DNA of 64,000 nucleotides from Metellina segmentata (taxonomy: Eukaryota; Arthropoda; Arachnida; Araneae; Tetragnathidae), in NCBI GenBank assembly GCA_947359465.1, contig OX375881.1, positions 78,465,914 through 78,529,913 of the forward strand, in the 5' to 3' direction. The notes below the pieces were generated by a model that saw nothing but the letters and a program-made list of their open reading frames with translations, ran no database searches and was not told the DNA's origin. Positions 10,640 to 21,177 of the stretch are shown piece after piece (the first letter of the stretch is position 1; every line of letters starts with the position of its first letter). Position numbers and translations under genes: made by a program.

Positions 10640-11060
10640 CCATGTAACCCATTTAAGAATTAATTTTCATTAAAATCGGTGATGTGTCGGCCACAGCGAT
10701 TTGCTCATTTTGCGTGGAATGGGAAAGCTCTTCTCGATAGCGGAAGTCAAATTACCATGGTGCGAGAAAGCGTATTGAAAGATTTATTTGTAGTCAGAAA
10801 AAAAGACAGATATCCGGTTAAACGGCTAGGCAAGACCCCAGTTGGTTTCACCAAGGGGTCGGTTTGTTTAACATTACATTCTGGAAATGATTCATAGGCA
10901 GAATTAAATATCAACTCTTTCATCTTGAATAATTTAACAGGTTTTACAAAGCAAAACAAATAAATCACCAAGACTTCCAACACTTAAAAAACCTCAAACT
11001 TGCAGATCCAGAGTTTTACATTCCAAAAGAAATAAAATTAATTATTAGTGCATACTATTT
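10640..11060 (+). pseudogene. pol: BEL/Pao protease segment, frameshifted
   Basis: Retropepsin part of a Pao-type pol. ALLDSGSQITMV at about 10729-10764 carries the DSG catalytic triplet of aspartic proteases. Some 200 bp on, in another frame, LKLADPEFYIPKEIKLI (about 10990-11040) matches the conserved block that follows the protease in Pao polyproteins. The frame breaks at TAG near 10896 and elsewhere, so the enzyme is dead. No gag or 5' LTR is visible upstream; the element is truncated at the left. Confidence 0.8.
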
Positions 11061-11150
11061 TTCTCTATTCTTTTACCGGGAAAAAAAGTATCTTCAAACA
11101 GCAATTTAACTGCACAGAACCCAACTCTCAGATTTCCCATTTCCGGGAAG

Positions 11151-12388
11151 TTGCCAGAAAATTATTCCAAAACAAGTGCTTCTACACACATTAATATGTT
11201 AGAGTTAAACATTGATACAGAGTTTCAACATTTTTGGCAGATGGAGGAAATAGAGAACACGAAAAGGGATCTTTTGACACCAGAAGAGCATTTTTGCGAA
11301 ACTCATTTTAAGGAAACTCATTCAATCAATCAAAACGGTTGTTTTGGTGATTAAACTCCCTTTCTATAAAACACATCTTTATTTGGGTGACTATACCTTC
11401 AGCACTTTCACGTTTCTTAGCAATGGAAAGAAAATTTGCAATTAATCCCGAGTTTGAAAAGCAGTACAAAATTTTTATGCTGGACTACGAACAGCTAGGT
11501 CGCATGACAATCATCGAAAATGATCAGTCATCAGACATTCCTTGTAAGGGCAAGTACATACTCTCTCATCACGCTATCTTGAAACCATCGAGCCCAACAA
11601 CTTCAATAAGCGTTGTATTTGACGCATCAAGTAAAAGTTGCAATGTCGTTTCGTTAGATGGCATCCTAGTAGTATGCCCTATATTACAAATGGGTATTTT
11701 CAAAATTTTGTTAAGTTTCCGAATTTCAAAAGTGGATTTGGAAAAAATGTACCGACAAATTTTAGTAGCTGACGAAGATCAAAATTTTCAACGCATACTT
11801 AGGCGCTATAATCCCAATGATCCAATTCGGGAATACAATTTAAACACAGTCACATATGGCACTTCATCTGCTTCATTTTTGGTAACAAGATGCTTGAAAC
11901 AAATATCACTCCAGGTTAGCGATGATACAGAAATGACTCGCATTATTCAAAAAGACTTCTACATGGATGATCTGCTCAGTGGAGCTGAATCCGTGGATGA
12001 AGCTGCATCATTTTGCAAGAAAATTACTTCCATTTTTCAAGCACATGGCTTTCATTTGAGAAAATGGAATTCAAATTCATCCGAATTATTAACTCAGTGT
12101 CCTGATCACAAATCACATGAATCAAATTTTGAAATCATTCCAAAAGAAAGTTCTAAGGTGTTAGGAATGTTTTGGGACTCAACAAAAGATAACTTAAATT
12201 TCAAAGCTGTTTTACAGCTAACTACACCTTTAACTAAACGAAGTATACTTTCAGAGTCGGCCCGCATTTTTGACCCATTAAGACTCTTATCTCCTAAAAT
12301 TATTTTGACCTCTCTCATTAACATAAATACACACCGCCTAACGATCTATAAATCATTGGATTCAAGAACTTATTTTTTGAGGATTTGA
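11151..12388 (+). pseudogene. pol: BEL/Pao reverse transcriptase
   Basis: A linker piece (11151-11353) ends in LLTPEEHFCETHF, the usual approach to the Pao RT; a stop and frameshift follow. The long open frame at 11387-12388 (333 codons) holds the RT: VFDASSK at residues 78-83, the first catalytic aspartate in KVDLEKMYRQI (about 117), the catalytic FYMDD at 191-195, the LGMFWD block at 259-264 and FDPLRLLSP at 295-303. The RT frame is remarkably intact next to broken protease and integrase ends. The RNase H domain that should follow is missing: integrase-type sequence starts within about 40 bp. The annotated methionine is internal to the polyprotein. Confidence 0.9.
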
Positions 12389-12416
12389 AATCAGTAAAAG
12401 AGTAAAAACCTTTACC

Positions 12417-13598
12417 AAAGAAATGTCAATTACGTTCACTAAGCCCATTTGTAGATGTTGACGGTCTTCTACGGTGAGAGGACGTATTCAAAATTCAACA
12501 TTAACATTTAACGTCATATCACTCATTTGCATGTCGGGCCCATGTTGCTTTCTTATATTGTCAGACAGTCTCTTTGGATACTCGGAGGTAAATGAATCAT
12601 TAATAAATGTGTTAACAGGTGTTTAATTTGCTGCAGGTTCAAGGCTTCAACTGTGCCACAGCAAATGGTTAATTTGCCTGAACACCGTGTAACTTTAGAG
12701 AGACCTTTCTTCAGCTGTGGAATTGATTATGCTGGTACAGTTCAAGTTAAATTTAACAAGAGTCGTGGCTTTAAAACAACTAAGGGCTACGTCTCATTAT
12801 TCGTCTGCATGGCTACAAAAGCTGTACCAATTGAGGCCGTTAGCGATTTCACAACTGATGCTTTCTTAGCCGTACTTAGACGTTTCGCCGCTCGTCGAGG
12901 TAACCCCCGACACATATATAATGACAATAATACTAATTTTGTGGGAGCCCGTCGAAAGTTAAGTGAACTATATCAATTCATGTCTACCATTCAAGATAAC
13001 GAAGCTGTGTCGCATCATCTGACAAAATCAACTATTGAATGGCATATGATTCCACCAGCCTCTCCTCACGTTGGTAGTGTTTGGGAAGCTGCAATTAAGT
13101 CAGCAAAATTTCATCTGAAACGCATTTTATGCGGAACACTCTTAACATTCGAAGAACTTGCTATAATTCTCGCACAAATCGAGGACATCTTGAATTCAAG
13201 ACCCCTCACTTATGTGAATGAGTCTGATACTCAATCCATAAACACCCTCACTTCTTCTCATTTTATTACAGGAGATGTTTTAAGCTCAATTCCAGATGAT
13301 CCTGTCGCCTCTCGGTTCCTAAAGTCCCGATGGGAGCTCATTCAAAACCTAAGACGAGGATTCTGGAAGAGGTGGACCAAAGAGTACATCACTTATCTTC
13401 AACCCCGTAAAAAGTGGCAGTCCAAGCAACTTAATCTTGCCGTGGACGACATGGTTCTCCTACAAGACCTGCAAACGTCTCCATTGGCGTGGCCACTGGG
13501 ACGTGATTTTGCAGTTCATCCAGGACAAGACGGACTAGTACGGGCAGTCTCCATACAGACACGGCTTGGAACGCTCAACCGTGAAGGTGATTCCCTAA
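12417..13598 (+). pseudogene. pol: BEL/Pao integrase
   Basis: The N-terminal zinc-binding part (12440-12650) is frameshifted: LSPFVDVDGLLR then a stop, then GRIQNSTLTFN. The catalytic core is open from 12653: GIDYAG (residues 23-28, first Asp), YNDNNTNF (89-96, second Asp; the family usually has SDNGTNF), and VWEAAIKS (143-150, catalytic Glu). The Pao C-terminal hallmark WPLGR...HPGQDGLVR is present. The last residues of the open frame, KLRFPKKA, come from a TIR element that starts at 13599, so the true C-terminus is cut. No 3' LTR is seen. Confidence 0.9.
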
Positions 13599-14335
13599 AG
13601 CTTCGGTTTCCTAAGAAAGCGTAGCCGTGATCTAGCGGCCGTGATGTATCGGTGGGTGACGTAACTAAAACGTTGTTTATACTAACACATGGTGTTGGTT
13701 TCCTAGAGAGCGTTGTTTGTGCGCGTAACGAAAATTATCGGAGCCGTCATTTCTATGACTGTCGTCATAGCTGTCTCAAACAGTTGAAGAACGTTTTTTC
13801 TCTTGTAGCGGCAAGATATCATTTCCTGCTCCAAACGATTCGAGCGGAGATGAGAAAAATAAATAAACATTTTTGACTGCCATTGATTAATTCGTTTTTG
13901 TAAAATCGGGATCGTTAAACACAGAATAAAAATTTCAACGGATTTGAAATCTGCGGAAAATGTGACACCAGATCGATACCCTAAATGTGAATTTTTTTAA
14001 ATAAATAATTAATTATTTAATAAATAATTAAATGATAAAACTGTTTTTGATATCGATCTGGCGTAGAAATTTACGCTGATTTGAAATCTGTTGAAATTTT
14101 CATTCTACCTTCAACGATCCCGAAGTTAGAAACTTTGAACTAGAGAATAAAAAACCACTTTGTTTTGTTTCTCGAATAAAATAAACCACGACAGCCGTCT
14201 GTGGTGCCCATTCTTCAACGTATTCTGTCCGTCTAAGTTGACACCTCAAGATTCTTGTTTAGACGGCCGTCTAGTTATGCCCGCGGAATCATGACGTATC
14301 ACGGTTGTTAGATAACGGCTGAGTTAGGCTGAGTT
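13599..14335 (+). mobile_element. TIR element, right end lost (PIF/Harbinger-like MITE)
   Basis: Aligns to 36319-37060 along its length. The left terminus AGCTTCGGTTTCCTAAGAAAG is kept, preceded by TAA, but homology stops after TAGATAACGG and the right terminus is absent. It interrupts the end of the Pao integrase. Contains an AT-rich palindromic centre (AATTAATTATTTAATAAATAATTAA region) and no coding sequence. Confidence 0.7.
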
Positions 14336-15560
14336 CATTTCCCAACGACAGAAACAGATCGTGTCTGTTCTGTGTCAGCGTAGCACGGCCTAATATGGCC
14401 TTTGTGCATTGAAACCCGAAATAACAAACCAGCTAACCTAAAACGCCTTTTAAATCTATTCAGAAATTAACAGATCCAAGGTTAACTGCCTTCTCGTAGA
14501 AGCCGCTTTATAAATGGGTTGTGCATAGAATGTATCGTATGTGTGTAAGGACTAGGTAACGCACAAGTGGTTCTATTACCAATTTCTCGCTGTAGAGCCA
14601 TGATGCTTAAGGTATCTGCATACGTTGAAAAACCAATTTTAACGCAAATTTATTTATTCTTCTAACAAATTCCCTGTACTTTTGTGCTTCTAAAACAGTT
14701 TAAACTTTCAATGTGCGACTAAAAGAAAAAAGTTATGTCAATTAAAAATTAGTTCAAAATTGTTAATTATACCGGAAGTAGCATTACGAAACCGGAACTA
14801 ATAATAAGTATATTCTATTTTTACCATAATTTCTACTTTTTATCTGTTAAGTAAGTTAAAACAACTAATAATTATGTTTAGAAAAATTGGCTACTACAAT
14901 TTTTTAATTAAATTCACTTATTTGTTAGAAGTATTTCGCATTATCTTTACTCTTTTGGATTTTGTTTACATACAAGCATTTTTTATTTATTTTTTTACAT
15001 TTTTAGGCATAAACATTGAATTCCAGAAATGATAGAATTTTTTGCACACATTCGAAGTAGTGTTTGCTTGTGCATGCACTAGAATCAAATTGATATCTTT
15101 ATTTTTTTTCTTATTCATGAACTTGCATTTGAAAATGGTCAAAAATCCTTCAACAATTTTTCAATGAGTCATAAAACCTTTATTTTTAAAAAAATATTTC
15201 TACTTCTAGTAGAAGCACTGGATAACATCAAGAAGTTTACTCTGATCATGTTATTTTGCTGCTAATTTAAATTGTACAAGGGGGCTAACGCCCCCTACTC
15301 GCTGCATTGGCCTGTCATTCCAATAAAGAATATTCATTGGAAATAGATTTAAATAGTAGATTTCAGATGTGAGTATTATTTTGCAGCCGATGGACAAACA
15401 ATTTAGAAATTCAAGAGCAGATGTTGTGTATGGGTCTATAAGTTAGAATGAAGATGACTATTTAATGAAAAAAAAATGCAATAAAATGCCATAGGAGTAT
15501 CTTTAAATTTATTCAAATGAGGTAAGTAGCTGCATTAACTTTGCAATTGAGTAACAGAAC
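14336..15560. other. Intergenic, no gene found
   Basis: AT-rich with a short GC-rich left part (14336-14420). A perfect small hairpin at 15279-15296 is listed separately. No protein similarity noticed in either strand. Confidence 0.5.
15279..15296. other. GC hairpin, 7-bp stem
   Basis: AGGGGGC TAAC GCCCCCT: perfect 7-bp stem with a 4-base loop in AT-rich surroundings. Helitron 3' ends carry such hairpins, but the CTRR terminus is not seen. Confidence 0.4.
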
Positions 15561-15680
15561 GGGGTATTGGCGAGGATCCGGGATCAGTCCCGAAGAGTAA
15601 GTATCGAGAGCAACAAACACATTTAATTTTGAACCACGCTCTGATGAAAAGATCAACGCCTGAGTACACTGAGTTCAAAA
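15560..15680 (-). repeat. SINE 3' fragment, degenerate
   Basis: Minus-strand match to the tail of the SINE family at 30787 and 43228: GGGATCAGTCCC, then TTTTGAACCACG.TCTGATGA. The tRNA-like head is missing. Confidence 0.45.
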
Positions 15681-16116
15681 CGTTCACTATCTCAATTTGA
15701 TGATATTTGAAGTCACGACCGATTTAACATGAACCAGCCCCCACTTACACGACGGTCTAAGTTTTGATCTAGGTTCAAACTAGCGACCCTCCGGTTACCA
15801 ATCGGTTTATTGGTTACCGAAGGGTACTTATTATTACTTCTTCCATCCGGTCCTACTTCCGTCAATCCAATCGTTAAATGAACGATCATAAAGTTACGAA
15901 CACCAATTAAACACAAGGAGAAATGAATTCACAAGATTCGTTCACTCTTTTATAGGCCAAAGGTGAGTAAATTTAACACAATACCTATATTTACAAAATA
16001 ATTGAAAAATAATTCAGTTTTAAGATTGCTTCTAATCGGACCACCACTCAACAGCTTGGTTGCATTAAGCAAGGTAATAAACCCTAAACAGATGCATAGC
16101 AGTCACTAAAAACTAA

Positions 16117-16248
16117 TTAATTGATCCAGAAACGATCAAATGCAGACGCCTTAATTTCTCGCTCATTTTCAGTCTGGTCTTTAACACACTTCTGTAGAAG
16201 CGCTTGCCATCCAGAGCAAGAGCAGCTGCAAAGGCCTCCACAGTGAAA
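16117..16248 (-). CDS. Possible terminal exon, product unknown
   Basis: On the minus strand a good acceptor (TTTTCTTCTAACAG) is followed by 43 open codons and a TAA stop. The peptide begins FHCGGLCSCSCSGWQALL, is cysteine-rich, and continues into a charged KDQTENEREIK segment. Codon composition is balanced and GC-richer than the flanks. No partner exon was found upstream and no family is recognised, so this could be a host exon, an exon relic or chance. Confidence 0.3.
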   Translation of the reverse strand, partial: FHCGGLCSCSCSGWQALLQKCVKDQTENEREIKASAFDRFWIN

Positions 16249-17140
16249 CTGTTAGAAGAAAAGCATATCAATAAGAGTTAAAATAACAGGTGATTCAACA
16301 GTTAGTAACTGCTATCGAAAATAGTAGCAGTTACCGATAAATGCACTCGCCAGTACTAAAAATGTAACTTTCAAAGTAAGTCTAAACATGCAAAATTTTA
16401 AATTTCCATTGGAAATAGGAGTCAATTTTTACAACAGTTAAAATTTCAAATTGTTCATGCCATAACACAATGTTTACTATTAGTTAAATAAATCACTAAT
16501 GCTCTAACAGTTTATAATAACAGCCAAATTCATTTATTAACTGTTAGTATTCTTATTAACTGTTGATAAAAATGATAAGATTAGCAATCAACAATAAAAA
16601 TTATCATAAATCACACACACAAAACACTGGCAGAGGCCACAGAGAGGTGGCTGTAGGAGCGTAACCACACTCGAAATTTCTACTTCGTATCTTTACGTTT
16701 TTTAAACATGATTTTTTTTTAAATGCATACAATACTTTTGTATATTTAATTATAAAAAAGCGTATTGCATTAAAATTCACACAGTATATTAAATTACAAA
16801 TTTACCAAACATAAAGTCATAAAGATTATTATTTTTTTTTACATTAACCTTAACATCTCGTATAACATAACGGTACGTTAGAGAATATAATATATTTGGC
16901 ATACATTCGGGGGAAATGCACAGAAAATGAAAAACAATGTTTCTTTACATTATTATTTTACAATTATTTATTTAGTTTTTGTGCAATAACTGCTCAAACA
17001 TGCCATCACCGACATTGAAGCTAGGTTGACAGCGTCATTGCCTCGATTTTTGGACTTTTTCGCCTCTTTAGTGCATTGTTTGGTTTGACTCCGAAACATC
17101 ACCCTATTTTCTATGGAAATGTAATAACTTGCCCCACCCC
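16249..17140. other. Intergenic, no gene found
   Basis: AT-rich. A 10-bp stem hairpin (GTAACTGCTA at 16305-16314 with its complement at 16325-16334) is the only structure noticed. Confidence 0.45.
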
Positions 17141-17149
17141 TAATTCTAG

Positions 17150-17410
17150 CTGTCTTGGAGAGTCACGATGGACTCACATCTAGCTTATAAAAACCACATC
17201 ACCACCCCCAAAAATAAGTTTCTAGCTGCTAGGTTCACTACCTAGCCCTTAATTGCTACGAATTCTAAACTCTCTCTCTCTGTATTGATAATAAACTGCT
17301 CACATACAAAACCATACTCAGACCGATACTATCAGCTACGCCTGTCATGTCTGGGGTTATGCAGCTAAAACAAACCTCAAAAACCTTGAAAATATTCAAA
17401 TTTCCACCCT
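17150..17410 (+). pseudogene. Jockey-type LINE reverse transcriptase fragment
   Basis: Carboxy-terminal RT region of a non-LTR retrotransposon. MDSHLAYKNHI followed by FLAARFTT corresponds to the 'lD..L.w..Hi' block, and after a frameshift SYACHVWGYAAKTNLKNLE matches the 'tYa.pvWg.a..tnlkkLq..QN' block typical of jockey-like elements. At least one stop and one frameshift separate the two. Only about 85 residues remain; endonuclease and catalytic YADD are absent. Confidence 0.7.
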
Positions 17411-17839
17411 AAGTAAAATGTAACATTCTTCATGATGAAAATCAAGAAAAATGTAAAATAATTTATTCATGTTTGTTTTTTCAGGCAGGACGCTTATACT
17501 TTTTCTACTAAGTATTATTAAAGATTGAATTCTATTTTAATCAGTTGCTTTTATTTTTAATTTTAATTGTAGAATTGTAGATACACAAATAACAGTTTGA
17601 TTTTTCGGATATTAAAACTGTTTGTTACTAGTAATTATGTTTTTAAACCAAATGTTTATTTTTGGTTATTCAACACTTTTTTACCTAAATGTATTCTTTG
17701 TTAAATGTTATACCGTATACTGTATTGCCACTCTTATAAACCTGTATGTTGTATGCTTTATGATTAAACTATGAAAAATGCTTTAAAAAAATTCAAAATG
17801 TCTGTTCCAAGGTAAACAGTGTAAAATGTATATGGGTTA

Positions 17840-17985
17840 GGAAAGGGAGGGACCCGCCGTTTCAACTGGCAACGGAGTCCACAAAGTGATGTGGGGAGAG
17901 TGGGTCCAGACACCAGGACTGATCCCAGGGTGTCGGTCGCCCGCGTGCAAAGACCTAATGTGCCGCCCCTCTAGAGAATTTGTCA
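17840..17985. other. GC-rich island, unidentified
   Basis: About 145 bp distinctly richer in G and C than its surroundings, just before the pogo-like element. No coding frame or match inside the window was found. Confidence 0.3.
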
Positions 17986-18915
17986 TATTTTCATATTTTA
18001 ACTAATACTTAACGTTGACGTTATAAACTCATCTACCTGTAAAACATTAATAAAAATGCAAATAAAATTTGAAGTTCAAAACTCTATATTTTTTTGGCCA
18101 GCTAATAGGTTATAATATTGGCAAAATACTTAAACAAAATAATAAACAAACAAAAATATTACCTTTGAAATAAAAATAGACATTTTATAATTAGAAATGC
18201 AAAACAACAGTAGGGGAAGACGGGGTACAATGAAACAAGGTGTACAATGAAACAAGGGGTACAATGAAACAATACTTCTAAAATCAGTAAAATTTGTCAC
18301 AGACAGTTGCAATTTATATATATGTTATACAACTATAAGTTCCAATTACTGATGTGATTTGGATACTTTCGCACTTCTACAACATTAGCTATAGAAGATT
18401 ATTGGTTTTTCACCATTGAAAGTAAGTTTCTTTACTAAAAGTAATTTTGTTTCTTTTTCCTCGTTGTTATATGTAATAATTATTTTTTCTATACATTTTT
18501 TGTTGTCTTCATACCTCCAAAACCAAAATTAAAAAAAATAAATATTAGAAGCTTGAAATTTTTTTAAATTTAGTAACCTCAGTACGGGGTACAATGAAAC
18601 ACTTGCAGACGGGGTACAATGAAACATGTTTCATTGGGCCCCGGGTGAATGCATAATATCACTGATATAAAATAACATATTACTGGTTGTCACTAATCTA
18701 AGTAAAGAACTTTTAGTAAGGAAATGTCAAGACCTAACATTAATAGGAGAAGGCAACACCAAATCAAAAAAGTAATCATTTTGAAAGCATGCAAAATTAA
18801 ACTGTTTTTTTTTCTTCTAAAAAAAGTACAGATTTCAATAGTAAGTTAGATATTTTTATATTCAAAAACATTTAAGAATAGTTTATTTATTTCATATGCG
18901 TAAACTGCACTTATT

Positions 18916-20045
18916 ACAGTTCACAATTCTCCTAAAGTTCTCAGTCAAAGGGGCCAAAAACAAATAGGTCAATTAACTTCTGGTGAAATGGGTGTTCGTG
19001 TTACTATTTGTGGATTTATTAATGCTTCTGGAAATTCTATACTCCATTATTTAGTATTCCTAGAGTAAATTTTAAGTTTTGCATGTTGAATGGAGCTCCA
19101 CGTGGGACTGCGAGTGATGCAACAAAATCGGGTTGGATGAATAGACATATTTTTGTTAATGTTCTAACAGATTTCCAGGCACATACATGCTGAACGAAAG
19201 AAAATCCAGTTCTACTAATAATGGACAATCATGAATCACATATTACGATTTCCAGTCTAAATTTTACAAAAGATAATGGAATTGTTGTTGTAACCCTGCC
19301 CTCCATATCATTAACAAATTGCAGCCGCCTTTAGACAAAACTGTCTTCAAGACACTTAAAAATTTCTTCAATCTAGCTGCAAATTATTGGATGCTGTGTA
19401 ATCCAGGTCGTACAATCTCTATCTATGAGATATATTCTTTGCTTGGCACTGCTTATTTTCTTATCACTCCACAAAATATTACAAAAAGTTTTTCTTCAAC
19501 TGGAATATGGCCTTTCAATAGAGAAATGTTTTGTGAAGAAGATTATTTGTGTTCGTATGTGTCAGATAGGCCTTGTAATACTGAAAATTATTCCCATGGT
19601 CAGATTAATGAAACTGAAGACTAGACAGACAAAACCCAAGAATCAGAAGTGGTGGATCTTGCCATAAGTAAATCAGAATCACCGACTGCAGGTTGATCAG
19701 CAAATGTTCATACACCATGCACTAGCTCTAAACCTGTGAGGAAATACATTTATCCTCAAGAGATAAAACCTTACCACAAGGCTGGTCCAAGAAAAGTAAG
19801 AGTAGGAAAACAGAAAAAAAAAGAGTTTAGTTCTAACCACACAAGTAAAAAATGCTCTGGTTAAGCAATTAGAAAGTAAAAAGAGGAAAAAAACTAAGAA
19901 GGGATTGTTTTCAAAACAAACTCTGCCTCCTACAGACTCTGAAGATGACGATGATCCGGATTATTTTCCAGCTCCAGATGATCACCGAAGTACTAAGAAT
20001 GAGATATCCACAAATAACAGTGTGACACAAGCAGTATCTGTATAA
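18916..20045 (+). pseudogene. pogo/Tigger-like transposase, decayed
   Basis: DDE transposase of the CENP-B/Jerky/Tigger type. Starting near 18919, VHNSPKVLSQRG and QIGQLTSGEMGVRVT match the block after the first catalytic Asp; FKFCMLNGAPRGTASDATKSG matches the 'GAP.G.....sGWm' block (cut here to 20 residues); VLLIMDNHESH carries the second Asp; VTLPSISLTNCSRL stands for 'LPPH.TH.LQPLD' after a frameshift. The open piece 19319-19624 is the C-terminal part: PGRTISIYEI, ITKSFSSTGIWPFNREMF. The N-terminal helix-turn-helix part is barely detectable. The C-terminal tail ends in an acidic DSEDDDDPDYF segment. Several stops and frameshifts. Confidence 0.85.
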
Positions 20046-20292
20046 ATGATTGTTTTAATCAAGGAGGGTGAACTGAAACATAAAGAAATATATTCTGTTG
20101 GAGAAATCATAAATTTAAATGAAGTTGAATGTGACTAAAATAAACTATATGGGGGTGAAAATTGCTTGCATCATTTGAAGTGTTTCATCGTACCTCGCCA
20201 TACGAGGTACAATGAAACACTGTGAGACATTTACTTTTTGTTATTTTACAAGCATAAAGATATTGTTTAGAACCTAATAAAAATGTGTTTAA

Positions 20293-21022
20293 GGGGGTCC
20301 GGGACACATCGAAAAAAATTTTTATTAATTAATTTAGTATTTTGAATTTTTTTGTACTGATTACCCATCTAAGTAATAAGCAAAATCACAACACAACATT
20401 TTTCCAAAAGTTTTTTAAAAATTTTAAATTAAAATTTTTTGGAAAAAAGAGGGGTCATTTTAAACTGTTAAAACTCAAAATATTCTTGATCAGTTTTCAA
20501 AATGCTTGCAGTAAATTATTCGCAAATTTATAAACTTTAATTTTGATTCAGCAATTTAAAAAATGTTAATTTAATAAAATAAAAAATAATATTTGAATAA
20601 AAAATTTTGAAAATTTTAAGGTACTTTTTAAAAAAAAAGTCATATATTTAAAAGTAAATATTTGTTTCAAATTTGCTGAATCAAAATTAAAGTATATTGT
20701 CTGAAAAAGATATATTCCAAATTTCAAACCTTAAACTTTATCGGTTTTCGACTTATAGCAATTTGAATACAGGAAATCTTGAAAAAATATATCATGCAGA
20801 AAAACGCATTTAAAGTTTTAAAGACAGATCTAGTTGCCATGACAACAACTGTCAATAGTGTTAGATTTTCAAAACAACGAACCACAAAAATTATTATATC
20901 TCTTGTTCTAATTAAGATAGAAACATGATTTAGACGTCATTTTAAGCAGAAAAACACAGAGACTTTCTTAAAATAATAAAAAAAACATCGAAAATTTGAC
21001 GTTTTTTGTGTCCCGGACCCCC
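20293..21022. mobile_element. TTAA-flanked MITE nested in pogo-like element
   Basis: 730 bp with perfect 16-bp inverted termini GGGGGTCCGGGACACA, flanked by TTAA at 20289-20292 and 21023-21026. TTAA targeting is the hallmark of piggyBac, so a piggyBac-mobilised MITE is likely. Non-coding; internally it has another inverted pair (AACTTTAATTTTGATTCAGC at 20532 and its complement near 20674). Confidence 0.9.
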
Positions 21023-21177
21023 TTAAATAGGGAAAATACAAGATTAAAAGTATGCTATAATTATATTTTTGTGCCTGTAAAATTGTGGATAGGAAAAAAT
21101 AATTAGTAAATTTTGTTTCATTGTACCCCGTCTTCCTCTACTTACTCAGAAAATATAATCTAATAAAAAAATTTTAA

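Larger units (their letters stand above)
18213..21138 (+). mobile_element. pogo/Tigger-like DNA transposon, nearly full length
   Basis: About 2.9 kb bounded by inverted termini: GGGGAAGACGGGGTACAATG on the left and GAGGAAGACGGGGTACAATG on the right (reverse complement), one mismatch in the first 26 bases. Internal copies of GGGGTACAATGAAAC stand at 18239, 18257, 18585, 18611 and, inverted, at about 20190, clustered near the ends like transposase binding sites. A broken transposase gene lies between. A 730-bp TTAA-flanked MITE is nested at 20293-21022. Non-functional because the gene is broken. Confidence 0.9.
18211..21140. repeat. TA target-site duplication of pogo-like element
   Basis: TA at 18211-18212 and 21139-21140 immediately outside the inverted termini, as expected for the Tc1/mariner/pogo superfamily. 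Confidence 0.85.
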
